Assembly (NCBI GenBank): GCA_023395615.1
Contig: JAEWYP010000018.1
Coordinates: forward strand, 1-17,838
Direction: 5' to 3'
Length of the DNA stretch: 17,838 nt
Source: Bacillota bacterium
GTDB lineage: Bacteria > Bacillota > Clostridia > Christensenellales > Aristaeellaceae
Below are positions 1 through 6,871 of this stretch, in pieces. Numbering within the stretch: the stretch's first letter is position 1; every line of letters starts with the position of its first letter. The notes below the pieces were generated by a model that saw nothing but the letters and a program-made list of their open reading frames with translations, had not been told where the DNA came from and did no database searches. Both the position numbers and the translations under genes were made by a program.

Positions 1-9
1 CCGAAGGAT

Positions 10-82
10 GCAGGGGCGAGCGGAAAGCCCCTGCCCATACCCGCAGGTATGGTTCCCTGCTCCGCTCGCACCCGCAGGTGCG
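10..82. repeat. cluster of three short hairpins / palindromic element
   Basis: Three perfect inverted repeats lie head to tail: GCAGGGGC at 10-17 with GCCCCTGC at 27-34; CCATACC at 35-41 with GGTATGG at 46-52; CGCACC at 67-72 with GGTGCG at 77-82. The last two share the same CGCA loop. A further arm, GCGAGCGG at 16-23, is complementary to CCGCTCGC at 62-69, so the first hairpin and a long-range pairing exclude each other. This looks like an intergenic palindromic repeat or a structured RNA end. The strand and role are not known, and no gene is supported in 1-112. Confidence 0.5.
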
Positions 83-112
83 AAACCATGAAAACAATGT
101 TTGTTTGCATCA

Positions 113-159
113 AAAAAGGGAAGTCCAGAGGGGAACCCCCCTTTGGCCCTTCCCTTTTC
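113..159 (-). terminator. intrinsic terminator of the 2-oxoacid oxidoreductase operon
   Basis: A 10-bp perfect stem (114-123 with 149-158) encloses further GC pairing (GGGG with CCCC) and is followed on the minus strand by a run of six T. It lies about 20 bp past the stop of the gamma-subunit gene. The plus strand also ends in four T, so it may stop transcription from both sides. Confidence 0.85.
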
Positions 160-176
160 AGGATTGAATAGATAAT

Positions 177-713
177 TTACTGTACCAGGGCTGCGCCTTC
201 CTGAACGGCCTGCTCGTTGATCGGCACCAACGAGGCTTTTTTCGGCCCCAGCCAGTCGGCCAGGGTGGCAGAGACGCTTTCCTCGGCGCATACTTCGGTT
301 GCCTTGCGGATTGCGCCCAGCATGACCATGTTGGCGACGCGATCGTTGCCCAGCTTCGCGGCGATTTCGTTGCAGGGAACGGCAATCACTTTGATGTCTT
401 CCCGCAGAGGCACGCCTTCGATGAGGGAAGAGTTGTAAAGCAGCGTGGCGCCCGCAGGCATCTTAGGCATAAACTTGGTCAGGCTGGGTTTGTTCATGGC
501 GACCAGCACGGGCGGTTCGCTGACCAGCGGGCTGCCGATAGGCTCGTCGCTGACCACGACGGCGCAGTTGGCTTCGCCGCCGCGCATCTCGGGGCCGTAA
601 CTGGGCATCCAGCTCACCTCGCGGCCTTCCTTCATGGCGGCTTTGGCGATCAGCTGGCCGATCAGCAATACGCCCTGCCCGCCGAAACCGGCGATCAGAA
701 ACTGCTTTTCCAT
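177..713 (-). CDS. 2-oxoacid:ferredoxin oxidoreductase, gamma subunit
   Basis: This 178-aa protein belongs to the pyruvate/ketoisovalerate oxidoreductase gamma family. It is the small subunit of a complex that converts a 2-oxoacid, CoA and oxidised ferredoxin into acyl-CoA, CO2 and reduced ferredoxin in the cytoplasm. The N terminus has the family's glycine motif GFGGQG (residues 9-14), and a YGPEMRGG block follows, as usual in this family. Its length is normal. The frame stays open upstream to 806, but the ATG at 713 is preferred: it gives the family N terminus (MEKQFLIAG) and shares one base with the stop of the beta gene (TGATG), which implies translational coupling. It is the last gene of the operon; a terminator follows. 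Substrate specificity cannot be read from this subunit. Confidence 0.93.
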   Translation of the reverse strand: MEKQFLIAGFGGQGVLLIGQLIAKAAMKEGREVSWMPSYGPEMRGGEANCAVVVSDEPIGSPLVSEPPVLVAMNKPSLTKFMPKMPAGATLLYNSSLIEGVPLREDIKVIAVPCNEIAAKLGNDRVANMVMLGAIRKATEVCAEESVSATLADWLGPKKASLVPINEQAVQEGAALVQ

Positions 714-1483
714 CAGTGCGCGCCTCCTTCCACAGAAGCGGGTTCCACTGTAATGTCTTTGTATACGCCCAGCGGATAGGCGGGCATCATGTCCGTCTGC
801 ACCCATTTCAGGGCTTCCTGCGGGGTCATGCCCCAGTTGGTGGGGCAGGTGGACAATACCTCTACCAGGGTAAAGCCCTTCCCTTCCATTTGCAGCTGGA
901 ACGCTTTCTTGATGGCGGCTTTGGCTTTTTTGATGTTGGGTACGTCATGCACGCTTACGCGCGCGATGTACGCCGGACCGGTCAGGGTGGCAAGCATTTC
1001 GCTTACCTTGATCGGCCAGCCGCAGCGGGTCACGTCGCGACCGTAAGGGCTGGTGGTGGTGACCTGACCGGGCAGGGTGGTGGGGGCCATCTGGCCGCCG
1101 GTCATGCCGTAAATAGCATTGTTGACGAATATGGTGGTGATCTTCTCGCCCCGGGTCGCCGCGTGCACAATCTCCGCCGTACCGATGGAGGCCAGATCGC
1201 CGTCGCCCTGATAGGTGAACACTGCCTTGTCCGGGCACACGCGCTTGATACCGGTCGCGACCGCGGGGGCGCGGCCGTGGGCCGCTTCCATCATGTCGCA
1301 GTTGAAATAATCATAGGCGAACACCGCGCAGCCGACCGGCGCGACGCCGATGGCGGTTTCGCCGATGCCCAGTTCGTCCAGCGATTCGGCAACCAGCCGA
1401 TGAATAATGCCGTGAGTGCAGCCGGGGCAATAGTGGAACGGCTTTTCACAGAGCATCTTTGTCTTTTCAAATACAATCGCCAT
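713..1483 (-). CDS. 2-oxoacid:ferredoxin oxidoreductase, beta (TPP-binding) subunit
   Basis: This 256-aa protein is the thiamine-diphosphate subunit of the same complex. A CPGC motif lies at residues 19-22. The TPP/Mg signature begins with GDGD at 93-96 and is completed by NNAIYGMTGGQ at 121-131. The length fits the short beta subunits of the VOR/KOR type rather than the long single-chain pyruvate enzyme. The start is supported by a strong GAAGGAGG ribosome binding site (plus-strand 1492-1499) placed inside the end of the alpha gene; alpha stop and beta start are one base apart. The 2-oxoglutarate (KOR) and branched-chain (VOR) enzymes share these motifs, so the substrate is open. Confidence 0.93.
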   Translation of the reverse strand: MAIVFEKTKMLCEKPFHYCPGCTHGIIHRLVAESLDELGIGETAIGVAPVGCAVFAYDYFNCDMMEAAHGRAPAVATGIKRVCPDKAVFTYQGDGDLASIGTAEIVHAATRGEKITTIFVNNAIYGMTGGQMAPTTLPGQVTTTSPYGRDVTRCGWPIKVSEMLATLTGPAYIARVSVHDVPNIKKAKAAIKKAFQLQMEGKGFTLVEVLSTCPTNWGMTPQEALKWVQTDMMPAYPLGVYKDITVEPASVEGGAH

Positions 1484-1484
1484 T

Positions 1485-2918
1485 TCACTCGCCCTCCTTC
1501 TGATCGGAATCCGCAGGTTTGTCGGCGTCGGCTTTCTGTTCTGCCTTCTGCTTCTGTTCGATGTCCTTCAGGTCCTTCTGCACGGTTTCGAAGGCTTTGC
1601 CGACCGCGCCGAAGAAACTGCCCACGCCTTTTGCGACGGTGTCGGCGGTTCGGGTGGCAAAATCGCCTACCTGCTTGCCCACATCCTGCGCCTTTTGCTG
1701 AAATTCCGGGCTGGATACGGTCTCGCCGATCTTTTTGCCCGCTTCGTCCAGCTTTTTCCCCATGGCGTCCGCGGCGGCGTCGATCTTTTCGGCGGCGTCG
1801 TGCACGGCTTTTTCAAAATCGCAGTTCTCGCAGCCGTCCGGTTGAACGGGAATGCCTGCTAGTTTTTCGATCTGAGCGACCATTTCGGCCACGGTGGGCA
1901 CCATGCCGCCGGTGCGGCCGTAGAAGTGCACGGGGCGCTCGCCGTTCACGGCCAGGCGTACATCGTCGACCATCTGGCCCATGCTCATTTCAAAAACCAG
2001 ATACTCTTTGGCGGTGGAAAGCGTTTTACGCAGCGCCTCCTCAGGGAACGGCCAAAGCGTGATGGGGCGGAGCAGGCCGACTTTGATGCCTTTTTCGCGA
2101 CACTTGCGCATGGCGCTGCGGGCGATGCGACTGGTGGTGCCGTAGGAAACCAGTACGATCTCCGCGTCGGAGAGCATTTCTTCCTGCCAGCGGCACTCGT
2201 TTTTAGCGATCAGGTCGTATTTGGCCTGCAGGCGTTTGCAATGGTTTTCCAGCACCTGCGGGTCGATATACAGGCTGTTGATGATGGCGCGGGGGCTGTC
2301 CGCGGTGGGCACGTGTCCGTCGGCCGCCCAGTTCTTCTCTTTCAGGTCGGCGGCGGGTGCGCGATCGGCTACGGCGTCCATGTCTACGGGTTCCATCATC
2401 TGGCCGATCAGGCCGTCGCCCAGCACCAGCACGGGGTTGCGGTACCGGTCGGCGATGTCAAACGCGTCCTGAGTCAGGTTGACCGCTTCCTGCACGCTGC
2501 CGGGGGCAAGTACGCACATGCGGTAATCGCCATGGCCGCCGCCCCGGGTGGCCTGATAGTAGTCGCTCTGCGCGGGCTGGATGGAACCCAGGCCCGGGCC
2601 GCCGCGAACCATGTTGACGATTACGCAGGGCACTTCCGCACCTACGATATAGCTGATGCCTTCCTGTTTTAAACTGATTCCGGGGCTTGAGGAGCTGGTC
2701 ATGACGCGCGCGCCGGATCCGCCTGCGCCGTAAACCATATTGATGGCCGCTACCTCGCTTTCGGCCTGTAAAAAGCAACCGCCAACCTGTGGAAGGCGTT
2801 TGCTCATGTATTCGGGAATCTGGTTCTGGGGCGTGATGGGATAGCCGAAGAAAAAGCGGCAGCCTGCCTGGATGGCGGCTTCGGCGATCGCTTCATTGCC
2901 CTTCATGAGTTGTTTCAT
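1485..2918 (-). CDS. vorB: 2-oxoacid (3-methyl-2-oxobutanoate type):ferredoxin oxidoreductase, alpha subunit, with C-terminal extension
   Basis: This 477-aa protein is the alpha (pyrimidine-binding/transketolase-like) subunit. Family marks are GNEAIAEAA at 7-15, GYPITPQ at 25-31, the TSSSSPG block at 74-80 and MVRGGPGLG at 103-111. The nearest family I recognise is VorB, which feeds branched-chain 2-oxoacids from valine, leucine and isoleucine into acyl-CoA; a KorA-like role is possible. VorB proteins are usually about 350-360 aa. Here residues 355-477 form an added tail: a CENC motif (363-366), then a long Lys/Ala/Asp-rich, probably helical stretch resembling LEA/apolipoprotein-like amphipathic helices, ending in a very charged Glu/Lys/Asp segment. 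The start at 2918 has a GAAGGGAAGGA binding site about 7 bases upstream. It lies 108 bp after the ferredoxin gene, in the same operon. Confidence 0.9.
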   Translation of the reverse strand: MKQLMKGNEAIAEAAIQAGCRFFFGYPITPQNQIPEYMSKRLPQVGGCFLQAESEVAAINMVYGAGGSGARVMTSSSSPGISLKQEGISYIVGAEVPCVIVNMVRGGPGLGSIQPAQSDYYQATRGGGHGDYRMCVLAPGSVQEAVNLTQDAFDIADRYRNPVLVLGDGLIGQMMEPVDMDAVADRAPAADLKEKNWAADGHVPTADSPRAIINSLYIDPQVLENHCKRLQAKYDLIAKNECRWQEEMLSDAEIVLVSYGTTSRIARSAMRKCREKGIKVGLLRPITLWPFPEEALRKTLSTAKEYLVFEMSMGQMVDDVRLAVNGERPVHFYGRTGGMVPTVAEMVAQIEKLAGIPVQPDGCENCDFEKAVHDAAEKIDAAADAMGKKLDEAGKKIGETVSSPEFQQKAQDVGKQVGDFATRTADTVAKGVGSFFGAVGKAFETVQKDLKDIEQKQKAEQKADADKPADSDQKEGE

Positions 2919-3026
2919 GGGATGATCCTTCCCTTCTCGGCTCTGGGGCCGGTTTCTCCCCGGGTTACGCGCCGCCTGCGAACCGAATGTTTTCTTGTGC
3001 CACAGGAACCTGCGCGGTGCGTACGT

Positions 3027-3233
3027 CTATTTTTCTACCGTGATGGCCACGTCGGGGCACATGGTGGCGCAAAACGCGCAGCCGATACACTCCTCCATGC
3101 TGATGCAGTGGGCCGCGTGATAACCTTTTTTATTAATATGCGACGTGTCCAGCGACATGATTTTCTTAGGGCACGCGTCCACGCATAAGCCGCAGCCTTT
3201 GCAAACGTCCTCGTTAACGGTTACGATCGCCAT
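3027..3233 (-). CDS. 2x[4Fe-4S] ferredoxin subunit of 2-oxoacid:ferredoxin oxidoreductase (delta)
   Basis: This 68-aa protein has two complete [4Fe-4S] cluster motifs, C11-x2-C14-x2-C17-x3-C21P and C49-x2-C52-x2-C55-x3-C59P, with one extra Cys at 43. In this family the delta subunit carries electrons from the TPP centre to external ferredoxin. It is the first gene of the operon. An AAAGGAGG ribosome binding site lies just upstream of the ATG at 3233, and the sigma-A promoter is about 60 bp upstream. The order ferredoxin-alpha-beta-gamma is the standard one for VOR/KOR operons in anaerobes. Confidence 0.93.
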   Translation of the reverse strand: MAIVTVNEDVCKGCGLCVDACPKKIMSLDTSHINKKGYHAAHCISMEECIGCAFCATMCPDVAITVEK

Positions 3234-3292
3234 GGTCCAGCCTCCTTTTCCTGCCGCGGCGGGCGCGCGCCGAACCGCGTGAATTAACCTTT

Positions 3293-3321
3293 ATCATATG
3301 CAAAATCCTCCGGGTTGTCAA
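3293..3321 (-). promoter_or_regulatory. sigma-A promoter of the oxidoreductase operon
   Basis: Read on the minus strand, TTGACA (3316-3321) and TATGAT (3293-3298) are separated by exactly 17 bp. The -35 is perfect and the -10 differs from consensus at one base. Transcription would start near 3286, giving a leader of about 50 nt that is very GC-rich and could fold (CGCGG with CCGCG). Confidence 0.88.
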
Positions 3322-3391
3322 CGCTTGCGAAGCAGGGAGGCGAGCGGGGTTGTTTTCTTTCTGCACTTAATCGCTAAATATGTTGTCTGTA

Positions 3392-3403
3392 TGTATAAAT
3401 ACA
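3392..3403. promoter_or_regulatory. possible operator between the divergent promoters
   Basis: A short inverted repeat, TGTAT-AA-ATACA, sits in the AT-rich stretch between the two divergent promoters, about 24 bp upstream of the plus-strand -35. It could be a dimeric regulator site or simply part of an AT-rich UP-like region. The evidence is limited to the symmetry. Confidence 0.2.
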
Positions 3404-3426
3404 AGGTACGATAGAAAAGGATGATA

Positions 3427-3455
3427 TTGGAATTTTACGGTTCTCATGGTATAAT
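3427..3455 (+). promoter_or_regulatory. sigma-A promoter of the WTQNxW protein gene
   Basis: TTGGAA (3427-3432) and a perfect TATAAT (3450-3455) are separated by 17 bp. The sequence upstream (3366-3410) is AT-rich, as in an UP element. The promoter lies inside the open frame that extends upstream of the gene, which argues that the true start is the ATG at 3514. Confidence 0.83.
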
Positions 3456-3513
3456 CAGACCAGAATATAATTCGGCATGCGGCTCGTTGCTGTATTGCCG
3501 GGAGGGGAACGCC

Positions 3514-5643
3514 ATGGAACGATACCGCAATGGGCCGGAAGACCCGCGGCCATTGAACCACGCGAACGACGACGGCACAGCGCCGTCTGCCACCGTATCC
3601 CCTGCCGGCTTTTCTCCGGCAGACGCGCCTTATTTGCGCCCACAGACCAAATTGCAGCCTCCGCCCAAAGCAAACGGACCCGCGGCGGGCCGTCCTTCCG
3701 CTATACCGCATGCGTCGTGGACGCAGAATATCTGGCAAACGCAACCGCAGGGAAGCGGCGCGTTTCAACCCGGAGCCGTTCAACCCATGCCGTATTCGCC
3801 GGCAGAAAACGGGGAGACGGGGATGCCTGTCTTTGCCTGGACGCAAAACTTCTGGCCTGCCACGCAGACGAATCCGCCCGGCGGGCAGGTTCCTTATCCT
3901 GCGCAACCGTCGCGACCGCAGGCTGCGCCTGTTTTTACCTGGACGCAGAATTATTGGCCGCAACCCTATGGGCAGCCGTCCGCCTTATGGCCGAACGATT
4001 CGGAACCGATGACGGTATACCCGCCGGTTGATCGGGTACCGACTACGGGCGCGTTTATGCCTGCGGCTGCTCCCGGCCCATCGGCTGAACGCCCGGGACC
4101 ATGCAATTTTGCATGCCAACCCGTACCTGGACAGAGCATCCGTTACCAGCCGGTATACGCCTGTCCAATGACGTACTGGGATGCGACCGGATCATGCCCC
4201 GCTGCCCGCAACCGGAATGAGCCGTCGTCTGTGCCGGAGCCGACCGTGCGTTATCAGCATGTGCCGCGGCAACCGGATACGGCTCGGTTTCAACCTGCAA
4301 CAAGGCAGTCTGCGCCGCCGTGCGATTCGTGGCGGACGATCCCTGAACGGACAATGGCGTACCGCTCACCCCGGCGTGATCCGGGCGGAACCCGCCCAGC
4401 CGGGGTGGATTCCCATGTCGGCAGGCAGACAAAGCGGGAATGGCAACCCGTGAAGGGGCAGACATACGTTTCCCCGGATCATATGGCAAGTCAATCGACA
4501 CGGCAAACTCCCTTGGAAACGTCACGTCCTTTCCGGGCGGAACCGATGAACAGCGAGCCCCGCTTCGGGCCGATAACACAGACCACTCAAGCCGAAGATG
4601 TCATCAAGGCAGGTACGCCACAACAGAAAACGAATGAAATTGCACCTCCGGCGGAACCCGCGTCCGCCCGCGCACCGGAAGGCGCCCGTGTGCCGGAGAT
4701 GTCCCCTGCGGATTCTGTGCGCGAGGAAGGCGGCAACGTTTTGCACAGGCGGCGTACGGATATTCCCACAAATCCGGTCGAAAGCGGGGTTCCGCTTCCC
4801 ATCAGCGCCCCGGCCACGCCTCTGCCGGGAGAACCGGTTTCCCGTGAGGAAAACAGACCGCGCTTCGACGGCGCCACCTCGGCCCGCTGGGCGATCCGGA
4901 TGGCTCCGCTTCCTGAAGGGAGAGTCGCAGCCCCTGAACCTGCCGCTTCCCCTGAAAACCTCACCGCGCGTAATTTTCCGCTGGCGGAGCAGGTGGGCAA
5001 GACCGCTATACAGAGCGTGACGAGCCGTTCCGCCCGCTACAATACGCCCCAGGCCACCACGCCAATGGAATCTGCGGACGAACCCGCAGACAGAACCAAC
5101 GACTATCTCCCCAAGCCCGATCTGCCGCTATTAAGGGAAACGGGAACCGGCAATCATCCGCGGATGCGTCTGGGCGCAAGACGGCTCAAGTGGATTACGG
5201 CGGCGGCTGTAGTGGTTGCGCTCACGATGGCCGGAGTGCAATCCGGCCTGTTGGGCCGCTTCAGCGAGCTGATTACCTCCGCTCCCGTGCCGCTGGAGGG
5301 CAGCCAGACGGTTGCGGCCTGGCCGACCGATTTGACGACTGTACAGCCTGTGGGTACGGCGCAACTGGTCAGCGCGTCCGTGTCGCCGGAGGAAACTACC
5401 GCCCCTGCCAGCCTTACCTTCACGCTGACCACGGACAGCGCCGCTACAGCGGTCCGCCTGGTAACGGACAAGGGCGAAATGCTTCGCGCGACCACCTCCA
5501 GCGCTCCGCAGGGCAACGGATTGGTCTGGCACATTTCCGCACAATTGGAAAATCCCTATTCGGGCGCTGTCCGTATTTTCCTGCGAGACGCCGCCGGAGG
5601 CTGGACCGAAGGGTCTGTTTCCTGCGCAGTCAAGGTTCAATAA
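3514..5643 (+). CDS. Pro/Gln-rich single-pass membrane protein with WTQNxW repeats, function unknown
   Basis: I do not recognise this 709-aa protein. Residues 1 to about 555 are low-complexity, rich in Pro, Gln, Thr, Arg and Ala, and probably disordered. Within them are three near-identical motifs, WTQNIW (W69), WTQNFW (W109) and WTQNYW (W143), and a decayed fourth, CPMTYW (W222). A basic stretch (RLGARRLK) precedes one hydrophobic segment at about 561-580, followed by a C-terminal domain of about 125 residues rich in Thr, Ser and Val that looks like a beta-sandwich. The likely topology is a long inner N-terminal part and a small outer domain. The frame is open from 3421, but the ATG at 3514 has a GGAGG site 8 bases upstream and lies downstream of the promoter. 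It is a monocistronic gene with its own promoter and terminator. Several other frames are also open here because of high GC, so the choice of frame rests on promoter, ribosome site, membrane segment and terminator agreeing. Confidence 0.8.
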   Translation: MERYRNGPEDPRPLNHANDDGTAPSATVSPAGFSPADAPYLRPQTKLQPPPKANGPAAGRPSAIPHASWTQNIWQTQPQGSGAFQPGAVQPMPYSPAENGETGMPVFAWTQNFWPATQTNPPGGQVPYPAQPSRPQAAPVFTWTQNYWPQPYGQPSALWPNDSEPMTVYPPVDRVPTTGAFMPAAAPGPSAERPGPCNFACQPVPGQSIRYQPVYACPMTYWDATGSCPAARNRNEPSSVPEPTVRYQHVPRQPDTARFQPATRQSAPPCDSWRTIPERTMAYRSPRRDPGGTRPAGVDSHVGRQTKREWQPVKGQTYVSPDHMASQSTRQTPLETSRPFRAEPMNSEPRFGPITQTTQAEDVIKAGTPQQKTNEIAPPAEPASARAPEGARVPEMSPADSVREEGGNVLHRRRTDIPTNPVESGVPLPISAPATPLPGEPVSREENRPRFDGATSARWAIRMAPLPEGRVAAPEPAASPENLTARNFPLAEQVGKTAIQSVTSRSARYNTPQATTPMESADEPADRTNDYLPKPDLPLLRETGTGNHPRMRLGARRLKWITAAAVVVALTMAGVQSGLLGRFSELITSAPVPLEGSQTVAAWPTDLTTVQPVGTAQLVSASVSPEETTAPASLTFTLTTDSAATAVRLVTDKGEMLRATTSSAPQGNGLVWHISAQLENPYSGAVRIFLRDAAGGWTEGSVSCAVKVQ

Positions 5644-5657
5644 ATCGAATCACCATA

Positions 5658-5681
5658 CCGCCCGCCAGCCCGGGCGGTTTT
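5658..5681 (+). terminator. intrinsic terminator
   Basis: CCGCCCG (5658-5664) pairs with CGGGCGG (5671-5677) around a 6-base loop and is followed by TTTTCT. It starts 14 bp after the stop of the WTQNxW protein gene. Confidence 0.88.
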
Positions 5682-5729
5682 CTAATCTTTTCGTACGACG
5701 AAAACGTTTTCCTCATCTTCTTCTAATGT

Positions 5730-5758
5730 GGCTTTCAGACACTCCTCAGCGGCTTTCA
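5730..5758. promoter_or_regulatory. direct repeat upstream of the xpaC promoter
   Basis: The octamer GGCTTTCA occurs at 5730-5737 and 5751-5758, a period of 21 bp or two helical turns, ending 12 bp before the -35. A perfect 12-bp palindrome, GAAAACGTTTTC, lies at 5700-5711. Spacing and position would suit an activator, but no regulator is encoded in the window and chance occurrence is possible. Confidence 0.25.
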
Positions 5759-5770
5759 AGCGTATTTTCT

Positions 5771-5799
5771 TTGTATGGTTCCTCACGATATGCTATAAT
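5771..5799 (+). promoter_or_regulatory. extended -10 sigma-A promoter of xpaC-telA
   Basis: A perfect TATAAT (5794-5799) is preceded by TGC, giving the extended -10 form TGnTATAAT. TTGTAT (5771-5776) lies 17 bp upstream. The leader is about 55 nt. Confidence 0.82.
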
Positions 5800-5861
5800 A
5801 CCCACGTTGGAAGAAGCGGATGGGCGCACTTTCATATAGAAAAGAAATTTGAGGCGCACAC

Positions 5862-6821
5862 ATGAGCAATCAGGATAAGAAACAGAGAAAACGCAAAGGG
5901 AAGGGCTCCGGGTTTATTGCGTTCGGCGTGGTTTTTGCGCTGTATGCGGTCATGTTCCACCCCTACAGTCTGGGCAGGCTGTTGTTGGGGCTGATCCTGG
6001 CGGGCCTGATCTCCTCCGTGATTCGCGTGATGGGCTCGGGGCTGGACCTGACAACCCATAATAAGCAGGACGCGGTACCCGAAAGTTTGGAAAAAGTGGC
6101 CAAGGATACCGGTAACCCCGATGTGGATGCGCTTTTACAGAAAGGTCGGGAGATGATCTCCGAAATCCGCGAGGAGAACCGCAAGATTCCGGACGAGGGT
6201 CTTTCCGATAAGCTGGATCAGCTGGAAAAACTGTGCGGCGATATCTTCAAGGCGGTGTACGACAAGCCCGCGAAGGCATCGCAGATTCGCAAGTTTATGG
6301 ATTATTACCTGCCGACAACCCTTAAAATGGTGCGGGCGTACCGCACGCTGGGCGAGAACGGCGTAAACGGCGAAGCCGCCGTAGGCGCCCGCAGCCGGAT
6401 TGACGACGCGCTGGGCATCGTGCTGAAGGGCTGCCGTAAGATGCTGGATAACCTGTATGAAGACGATGTGCTGGATATTACCACCGATATCGACGTGCTG
6501 GAACAGATGCTCAAGCGCGACGGCCTGACCGAAAGCGATCTGCATCTGGCTGCGGAACAGGCCAAGCAGGCCGCGGCCCTGAACGATCAGGTGGAGCGCC
6601 GCGCCGCCGCGGCGCGCGCCCAGCAGGAACAGGCCTCCGCGCCCGCCGCTCAGCCTGCCCAGCAGGCATATGATCCGGCCCAGTGGCACGCGGGACAGAC
6701 GACCGACGTGGCCAGCCAGGTGCAAAGCGCCGTGCAGCAGGCGCAGGCGCATGCGCCGCAGGCCCCGGTGCTGCAAATGGGCGGTCAGGCAACCGCGCAG
6801 GCCCCGGAAAAGCAACAGTAA
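5862..6821 (+). CDS. xpaC: XpaC-family membrane protein (5-bromo-4-chloroindolyl phosphate hydrolysis family)
   Basis: This 319-aa protein has a very basic N terminus, two hydrophobic segments (about 16-33 and 38-56), and a soluble alpha-helical domain with the family-like stretch KFMDYYLPTTLKM. Residues from about 235 to the end are an Ala/Gln/Pro-rich tail, probably disordered and longer than usual. Despite the family's name, an enzyme activity is not established, and no catalytic motif is visible. In Bacillus, xpaC lies next to yaaN, a TelA homologue; here it is followed by telA after 50 bp, which supports the assignment. A GAGG ribosome site lies 7 bases before the ATG. A role in membrane or envelope stress is inferred from the context. 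Confidence 0.82.
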   Translation: MSNQDKKQRKRKGKGSGFIAFGVVFALYAVMFHPYSLGRLLLGLILAGLISSVIRVMGSGLDLTTHNKQDAVPESLEKVAKDTGNPDVDALLQKGREMISEIREENRKIPDEGLSDKLDQLEKLCGDIFKAVYDKPAKASQIRKFMDYYLPTTLKMVRAYRTLGENGVNGEAAVGARSRIDDALGIVLKGCRKMLDNLYEDDVLDITTDIDVLEQMLKRDGLTESDLHLAAEQAKQAAALNDQVERRAAAARAQQEQASAPAAQPAQQAYDPAQWHAGQTTDVASQVQSAVQQAQAHAPQAPVLQMGGQATAQAPEKQQ

Positions 6822-6871
6822 AACGCAAATCATCTTTAACCATCCGCAGAGAATAAAGGAGGACATACTGA

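Noticed and set aside
1..171. Open frame from the window edge to a TAG at 169-171
   Set aside because: It runs through palindromes and the terminator, and its translation has no recognisable features; it is more likely non-coding.
716..2062. 448-aa open frame on the plus strand across the oxidoreductase genes
   Set aside because: It lies opposite clearly conserved beta and alpha subunits, its translation is Arg/Gly/His-rich without family features, and no promoter or ribosome site precedes it.
3421..3513. Longer N terminus for the WTQNxW protein starting at 3421
   Set aside because: This stretch contains the -35 and -10 boxes and has no ribosome site before 3421; the ATG at 3514 has both a promoter upstream and a GGAGG site.
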